Positions 59,918-64,000 of a DNA stretch of 64,000 bases are shown one piece after another. The position numbers and the translations under genes are program-made. Source of the stretch: Prevotella sp. UBA2756 (GTDB lineage: Bacteria > Bacteroidota > Bacteroidia > Bacteroidales > Bacteroidaceae); assembly GCA_002353205.1 (NCBI GenBank), contig DEJE01000038.1:14900-78899 (forward strand), written 5' to 3'. The stretch's first letter is position 1. Each line of letters starts with the position of its first letter. The notes beneath the pieces were generated by a model. The model had not been told where the DNA came from, made no database searches, and saw only the letters and a program-made list of their open reading frames with translations.

Positions 59918-61669
59918 TTACTTCTTGACAACCTTCACAGTCTTCTGTGTGCCGTCTGCCATCTTCATGGTCTTGAGGTATACACCACTAGCAAGGTTGC
60001 TTACACGACGACCGCTAAGATCACTGAAGCTTACGCTTGTCACGTTGCCATTGTCGGCAGTCATGCCCTTGATAGCTGTCTCAACAGGAGTGAAGTTGCC
60101 TTCATCATCAATCTCATACTCTACAAGATTTGACTTGTAAACCTTGTCACCATCCTTATAGAAAGTCTGAATACCAAGCTTTGTGAATCCAGTCATGTAG
60201 AAGTACAATGTGTGCATGTTACCATTTGCAATAAAGTCAAACGAATTGTCTGAGAAGTAATACGGGATATCGGTGATCTCCTCAGAAATATTCGTATACT
60301 CATCTGGATATGCTGTAAACAAATCGCCATCGAAGTATACATTATAGTAGAGCTTTTGGGCATCAAGCAAGTTGCCGTCAACCGAATTCTTGTCAAACCA
60401 GAACTGGAGCACACCACAACCTTGGGCCTCATCGAATGGCGCGAACTGCAGCAACTCAGGATCCTTAGGACTTCCAGGAACCTCTACCCACGGCTCCATC
60501 TGCGGAGCCCCATAAGATATAGTTGGGTATACAGAATTCATACCTTTGTTAACATCAAACATACCATCCGACTTCAATGTCTTGGCAACGGCGTCATAAT
60601 CAAACGATATAGACTTCTCGAAGTAGAAGCTGTCAACTTCCGCTCCATACAATTCGTTCCAAATCTTCTCACTACCCAAAGGAGCGAAGAAGGAATGTAT
60701 CTGCTCCACTGGGTCTACACCCATGTAGATCTTACCCTCGAAGACAGCCTTGTCACCATCAATCTTACCCTTTGCCCAATTATCCGGAGCGTTTTCTGAA
60801 AGATTGCCAAGATACAGATCCTTGCCATCAATAGCCAAATTGATAATGCGAGCGTCGTCCTGACCATCTTTATTGATGAATCTAACCTGATACTTCGAAA
60901 CTTCGGCTGAAGCTGGAGGAACACTTGTTGTCTCTTTCATCTTGCTCCATACCTGATAGTAGTCGGCGTATCCACTCCAACCGCCATCGTCGGCACATAG
61001 TGCAAGATAAACATTATTATCGTGGTTGTCTACACGGATGAGTGAGTCGTTGCGGAGCACGTAGCTCATAGTCTGAGATGTAGGATCAGGAACAAAAGAG
61101 CTGCCCTCTTGATTCATCACAGCTCGATAAGCATAGAAATATTCCTTCTCGCCTGTAGGATTGCCATTATCATCAATAGCGTCCTGGGCATAATATTTCT
61201 GAGGAAAATCAAACTTGATGGTGTCACCCTCAGCCTTATAGCCCTTTATCCAAGAGCCAGATGGTATTGTGCAGATAGCATTCTGGATATATACTTCTCC
61301 GTTGCTACCCTCAACATAACGCTCTACTGTGCCATCCAAAGTTATATGGAATACATATCCGAACATTACCAAGTAACCCTCACTCGTACCATATAGATTG
61401 TCATGCAATGTGCCAGCCGGCTGCTCAGTAATGAGTTCCGACTCGCTTGCAGCCTTGCACACACGTGCAGAAAGAGTTGTCTGATTACTTACCGTAGGCA
61501 TAATAAAATTCATTGGCTGGCCTGCCGGCTTCTTGATGTTAGGCTGATATCTCAGCGAACTGTTGGCAAACGGTCCGTTTGCCTGAACTTTTGCGAGGGG
61601 TTGTGCAAAAGACGCTGTAGCAAACAAAGCTGCTACTAACGCTGTGTAGATTTTTTTCATAAGCGACAT
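59918..61669 (-). CDS. Secreted T9SS-like surface protein, unknown function
   Basis: 583 residues (574 if started at MKKIYTALVA, 61642). A clear signal peptide (ALVAALFATASFAQ), then beta-rich sequence with many Asp/Tyr/Gly, no enzyme motif recognised. The tail VSFSDLSGRRVSNLASGVYL to KTVKVVKK fits the type IX sorting pattern. An IS4-family element is inserted ten bases upstream of the ATG, separating the gene from the TACATTTG promoters at about 63003 and 63053, so expression may be lost or now driven from within the IS. Confidence 0.82.
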   Translation of the reverse strand: MSLMKKIYTALVAALFATASFAQPLAKVQANGPFANSSLRYQPNIKKPAGQPMNFIMPTVSNQTTLSARVCKAASESELITEQPAGTLHDNLYGTSEGYLVMFGYVFHITLDGTVERYVEGSNGEVYIQNAICTIPSGSWIKGYKAEGDTIKFDFPQKYYAQDAIDDNGNPTGEKEYFYAYRAVMNQEGSSFVPDPTSQTMSYVLRNDSLIRVDNHDNNVYLALCADDGGWSGYADYYQVWSKMKETTSVPPASAEVSKYQVRFINKDGQDDARIINLAIDGKDLYLGNLSENAPDNWAKGKIDGDKAVFEGKIYMGVDPVEQIHSFFAPLGSEKIWNELYGAEVDSFYFEKSISFDYDAVAKTLKSDGMFDVNKGMNSVYPTISYGAPQMEPWVEVPGSPKDPELLQFAPFDEAQGCGVLQFWFDKNSVDGNLLDAQKLYYNVYFDGDLFTAYPDEYTNISEEITDIPYYFSDNSFDFIANGNMHTLYFYMTGFTKLGIQTFYKDGDKVYKSNLVEYEIDDEGNFTPVETAIKGMTADNGNVTSVSFSDLSGRRVSNLASGVYLKTMKMADGTQKTVKVVKK

Positions 61670-61670
61670 T

Positions 61671-62999
61671 AATTTAGTTCACTACTGTCCGGTTAAATTT
61701 TCCCGAACGTTATTTAAATGTTTAAAATTCAATGAGATACAGCGATCTTAAAATTTTCCGATTTGATTTTGTATCTTTGTACTATCTCATATATAAGATA
61801 GCACAGGATATGAATGTCGGAAATACTGTATTCTCGCAACTGATGTCTCTCATCCCTGACTACGAACTCAGGAAATGTATTGACAAATATAGAGGGGATT
61901 TTCATGCAAGGCGGTTCACTTGTCGTGACCAGTTCCTCGTCATGAGCTATGCTCAGTTGACCAGCAGCGCAAGCCTTCGTAGCATAGAGGCTCAGTTGAC
62001 TGCTTTCAACTCCAAGTTGTATCATGCAGGTCTGAAGATTATGCCTAAGTCCACTCTTGCCGACATGAACGAGAAGAAGGACTGGCGCATCTACCAGGAC
62101 TATGCAATGGTACTTGTTGAGAGGGCTAAAGTCTTGTATAAAGACGAATACTATCGATTGGGTATTGAGAATATGGTGTACGCCTTCGACAGCAGTACCA
62201 TCAATCTGTGTCTGCAACTCTGTCCTTGGGCGAAGTTCCATCATGACAAAGGTGCCTTTAAGATGCATACCTTGATAGATGTAAAGAACAACATCCCCAA
62301 CTTCATTATGCTTACTCCGGGTAACGTCCATGATACTCAAGCTATGGACGGTTTGCCTATAGAAGCAGGGGCTTACTACCTGATGGACAAAGGCTATGTG
62401 GACTTTGATCGTCTGTTCCGTCTCTTCCAACAGCAGAAGGCTTACTTTGTTACCAGAGCAAAGGACAACATGAAGTATACCGTATTTGAGGCAAGGGAGG
62501 TTGACAAGCAGACTGGTGTCATCTCTGACGAGTCCATCAGCCTTACAGGTCTCTTTACAGCCCAGAAGTATCCTGATTTGTTGCGCTTGGTCGTCTATGA
62601 GGACTTTGCGCAGAACGTAGTGTATCGATTTCTGACGAATGACTTCACACTTGAGGCAATTACCATTGCAGAACTGTACCGAGAGCGCTGGACTATCGAG
62701 ACGTTCTTCAAATGGATCAAGCAGCACCTGCACATCAAGACGTTCTATGGGACGTCCCAGAATGCAGTCTTCACACAGATATGGATTGCCATCTGTGACT
62801 ACCTGCTGCTTATTATTGCTCTGAAGATGTATCATATCGAACAAAATCTTTACATATTCTCTAATGTCATCGGTCAGGTTCTCTTTGAGAGGACGCCACT
62901 GAATGAACTTTTTGACAAGACAATTATTAATCAAATTCCGGAAAATGACCGTCAGCTATCGCTTTGGTAAAAATTAACCGGACACTAGTGAATTTAGTT
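61671..62999. mobile_element. IS4-family insertion sequence with 9-bp target duplication
   Basis: IS body 61680-62990 (1311 bp). Ends: CACTACTGTCCGGTTAA at left and the inverted CACTAGTGTCCGGTTAA at right, continuing imperfectly for about 24 bases. Target duplication AATTTAGTT at 61671-61679 and 62991-62999. Intact transposase. Perfect duplication and intact frame suggest a recent insertion. Confidence 0.92.
61810..62970 (+). CDS. IS4-family transposase
   Basis: 386 residues. Start taken at MNVGNTVFSQLMSLIPDYE (61810), which fits the usual DUF4372-type N-terminus and lies just after a TATCTTTG box (61773-61780); an ATG at 61732 lies upstream of that box. DDE parts: YAFDSSTINLCLQLCPWAKF (first Asp), DKGYVDFDRLF (second Asp), and YRERWTIETFFKWIKQHLHI (the Y-R-E-K-like box with catalytic Glu). 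No frameshift or stop. Confidence 0.93.
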   Translation: MNVGNTVFSQLMSLIPDYELRKCIDKYRGDFHARRFTCRDQFLVMSYAQLTSSASLRSIEAQLTAFNSKLYHAGLKIMPKSTLADMNEKKDWRIYQDYAMVLVERAKVLYKDEYYRLGIENMVYAFDSSTINLCLQLCPWAKFHHDKGAFKMHTLIDVKNNIPNFIMLTPGNVHDTQAMDGLPIEAGAYYLMDKGYVDFDRLFRLFQQQKAYFVTRAKDNMKYTVFEAREVDKQTGVISDESISLTGLFTAQKYPDLLRLVVYEDFAQNVVYRFLTNDFTLEAITIAELYRERWTIETFFKWIKQHLHIKTFYGTSQNAVFTQIWIAICDYLLLIIALKMYHIEQNLYIFSNVIGQVLFERTPLNELFDKTIINQIPENDRQLSLW

Positions 63000-63002
63000 A
63001 AC

Positions 63003-63060
63003 AAATGTACAGACTATCCGTATAGGGAACCCTGTACTTGTCTTTTTCTCTGTTGCAAAT
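63003..63060 (-). promoter_or_regulatory. Displaced promoter region of the T9SS-like gene
   Basis: Two minus-strand TACATTTG boxes (63003-63010 and 63053-63060) flank an inverted repeat GTACAG / CTGTAC (about 63008-63038). Before the IS arrived these lay about 20 and 70 bases upstream of the gene at 61669. The following 260 bases (to 63320) are very A+T-rich and hold no gene. Confidence 0.5.
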
Positions 63061-63321
63061 GTAGTAAATATATATTAACCTGCAAGCTTTTTAATAATTT
63101 TTTTTTCGTTTTATCGTTATTTTTTTGTTTTTTTATACTATATACACATTAATAAACTATCCTCACATTATTTAATATAAGCAAAAATTTATCAATACAA
63201 GCCAAAGCACAAGTAAAATAATATAAGTTAAAAACTTGCCAGATTAAACAAAAAGTCTTACCTTGCAAAACGTTTAAGAAAACAACATTCTTATGCCGTT
63301 TTCTTAATTACACATAACAAT

Positions 63322-63372
63322 GCGCTTGTGACGGAATTGGTTGACGCGATAGACTTAGGATATAGTGTCTGA
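63322..63372 (+). pseudogene. Truncated, degenerate tRNA-Leu (TAG)
   Basis: GCGCTTGTGACGGAATTGGT followed by TGACGCG and an anticodon loop CTTAGGA reproduces the first half of a Bacteroidales tRNA-Leu(TAG). The anticodon stem has two mismatches, and no T-arm or 3' acceptor strand follows; IS1380-like sequence begins instead. It cannot fold as a functional tRNA. Confidence 0.6.
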
Positions 63373-63388
63373 GCCGAGCGGCCCAGGA

Positions 63389-63719
63389 TTTTGCCATGTC
63401 GAAGAATTCACTTATCTTAGTGTTGCAAAACAAACAAGAGAATTCAACGATAGACATGGCAAAAATACATATTAAATCTGAGAAACTCACTCCTTTTGGA
63501 GGAATGTTTTCGGATCATGGAGCAATTTGACTCCACATTGTCATGTTCTCTCATGAGTATCTACTTCTGTGGTGGCTCATGTACCCCAGGATGTCACTAC
63601 TCATTTGATGAACCATCTCTCGCTTCATCCGACAATTCGCACTTGTAGCTCAGACACTATCCTCAGAGCGATAAAGGAGCTGACGCAAGAAAACATTTCA
63701 GACAGATTTTGAATAACGC
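63389..63719 (+). pseudogene. Decayed IS1380-family transposase
   Basis: ATG at 63456 opens MAKIHIKSEKLTPFGGMF, the standard IS1380 start, but stops soon after. Later frames preserve SVYFCGGSC (63557-63590), ILRAIKELTQENIS (near 63667-63700) and a C-terminal-like FQTDFE stop. Most of the catalytic domain is missing. A perfect 12-bp inverted repeat TTTTGCCATGTC / GACATGGCAAAA (63389-63400 and 63453-63464) brackets the leader and covers the start codon. Confidence 0.7.
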
Positions 63720-63872
63720 CTACAACTTATGGGTATGATACTGCGTATTGCCTCAAGTCGCATTGTGGGGGTAAGGGGATATGAGAGGATGTGTACACGC
63801 AAGAAGAACGTTGAAAGGCTTAGTTGCGGATTTGAGGATTTCCATAAACTCATCCGCTATAAAAAGCCTCGC
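63720..63872. other. Unassigned stretch
   Basis: About 150 bases with a short open plus frame from 63729 (ILRIASSRIVGVRGYERMCT) that runs into the repeats; possibly the 3' flank of the IS remnant. No supportable gene. Confidence 0.3.
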
Positions 63873-63959
63873 TTGCCACTGATTTGCAACAAAACTGAAG
63901 CCATATTGCCCATGATTTGCAACAAAATTTATAGATATTGCCACTGATTTACAACAAAA
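63873..63959. repeat. Three 22-bp direct repeats upstream of a promoter
   Basis: Copies at 63873-63894, 63906-63927 and 63938-63959 share TTGCC, GATTTGCAACAAAA (third copy GATTTACAACAAAA), with a 32-33 bp period, about three helical turns. They end six bases before a -7 box. Confidence 0.8.
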
Positions 63960-63965
63960 AAATTG

Positions 63966-64000
63966 TATCTTTGCCCATGTGGAAAAGCCGAGCGTGTTTG
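63966..64000 (+). promoter_or_regulatory. Promoter and possible gene start at the window edge
   Basis: TATCTTTG (63966-63973) followed by an ATG at 63977 opening MWKSRACL, cut by the window end. With only three bases between box and ATG, either a later start is used or the gene lies further right. Confidence 0.4.

Noticed and set aside
63873..63959. CRISPR-like spacing of 22-bp repeats
   Set aside because: Only three copies, spacers of 10-11 bases, no leader and no cas genes; a promoter follows directly.

Overview
The window looks like a chromosome segment of a Bacteroidales bacterium, most likely Prevotella or a close relative. Four things point there: promoters of the Bacteroidetes type (TAnnTTTG, often with TTTG about 19 bases upstream), a tmRNA with the tag GNNKYALAA, secreted proteins with type IX secretion-like C-terminal tails, and a C10 (interpain/streptopain-like) protease. 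The genus is an inference. Core genes are GC-rich; the 47-53 kb element and the 56-64 kb end are visibly richer in A+T.

Layout. 1-9.2 kb (mostly minus): a MATE exporter, typA, a trpB2-type tryptophan synthase beta gene (plus) and mfd. This stretch is littered with GC-rich palindromic repeats. Some lie between genes, one pair flanking trpB in inverted orientation, and others lie in frame inside MATE, typA and mfd. 9.3-24.1 kb: an outer-membrane beta-barrel protein, a LytS/LytTR two-component pair, a dolichol-phosphate-mannose-synthase-like GT2, a PlsC acyltransferase, a nitroreductase, B12-dependent ribonucleotide reductase, folB, an N-acetylmuramoyl-L-alanine amidase with SPOR-like tail, an MCE/MlaD protein and dnaA. 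24.3-26.5 kb: a secreted C10 protease. It is followed on the minus strand by a free-standing promoter-terminator unit that looks like a small RNA.

26.8-30.25 kb (minus): a TPP riboswitch controlling a TonB-dependent receptor and a PnuC-type transporter, a thiamine uptake operon. 30.3-46.5 kb (minus): a patatin, then a capsule/exopolysaccharide operon running from a TAATTTTG promoter at 46.5 kb: wza, wzc, a CpsB/YwqE-type phosphatase, wzy, an AAC(3)-like acetyltransferase, wzx, wecC, wecB, two GT4 glycosyltransferases around a polysaccharide deacetylase, a sugar aminotransferase and a lipoprotein. The set predicts a polymer containing ManNAcA and an N-acylated amino sugar, made by Wzx/Wzy export under Wzc/CpsB control.

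46.7-53.5 kb: tmRNA, with a 6.2-kb integrative element inserted exactly at its 3' end (13-bp att repeats, tyrosine recombinase, paired arm-type sites). The element carries eight or nine small, mostly unrecognised genes, a candidate small RNA, two palindromic operators and a striking array of GATG motifs spaced 11-12 bp apart. It has no relaxase or phage structural gene and may be an undescribed small satellite or integrative replicon. The original tmRNA terminator is stranded on its far side.

53.7-64 kb: class I fumarase, a DUF3298-like lipoprotein, then a decaying accessory zone. This zone holds a BspA-like gene remnant, two secreted T9SS-like proteins, an intact IS4-family element (9-bp target duplication) sitting between one of them and its promoter, a degenerate tRNA-Leu, an IS1380-family remnant and a repeat-decorated promoter at the right edge.
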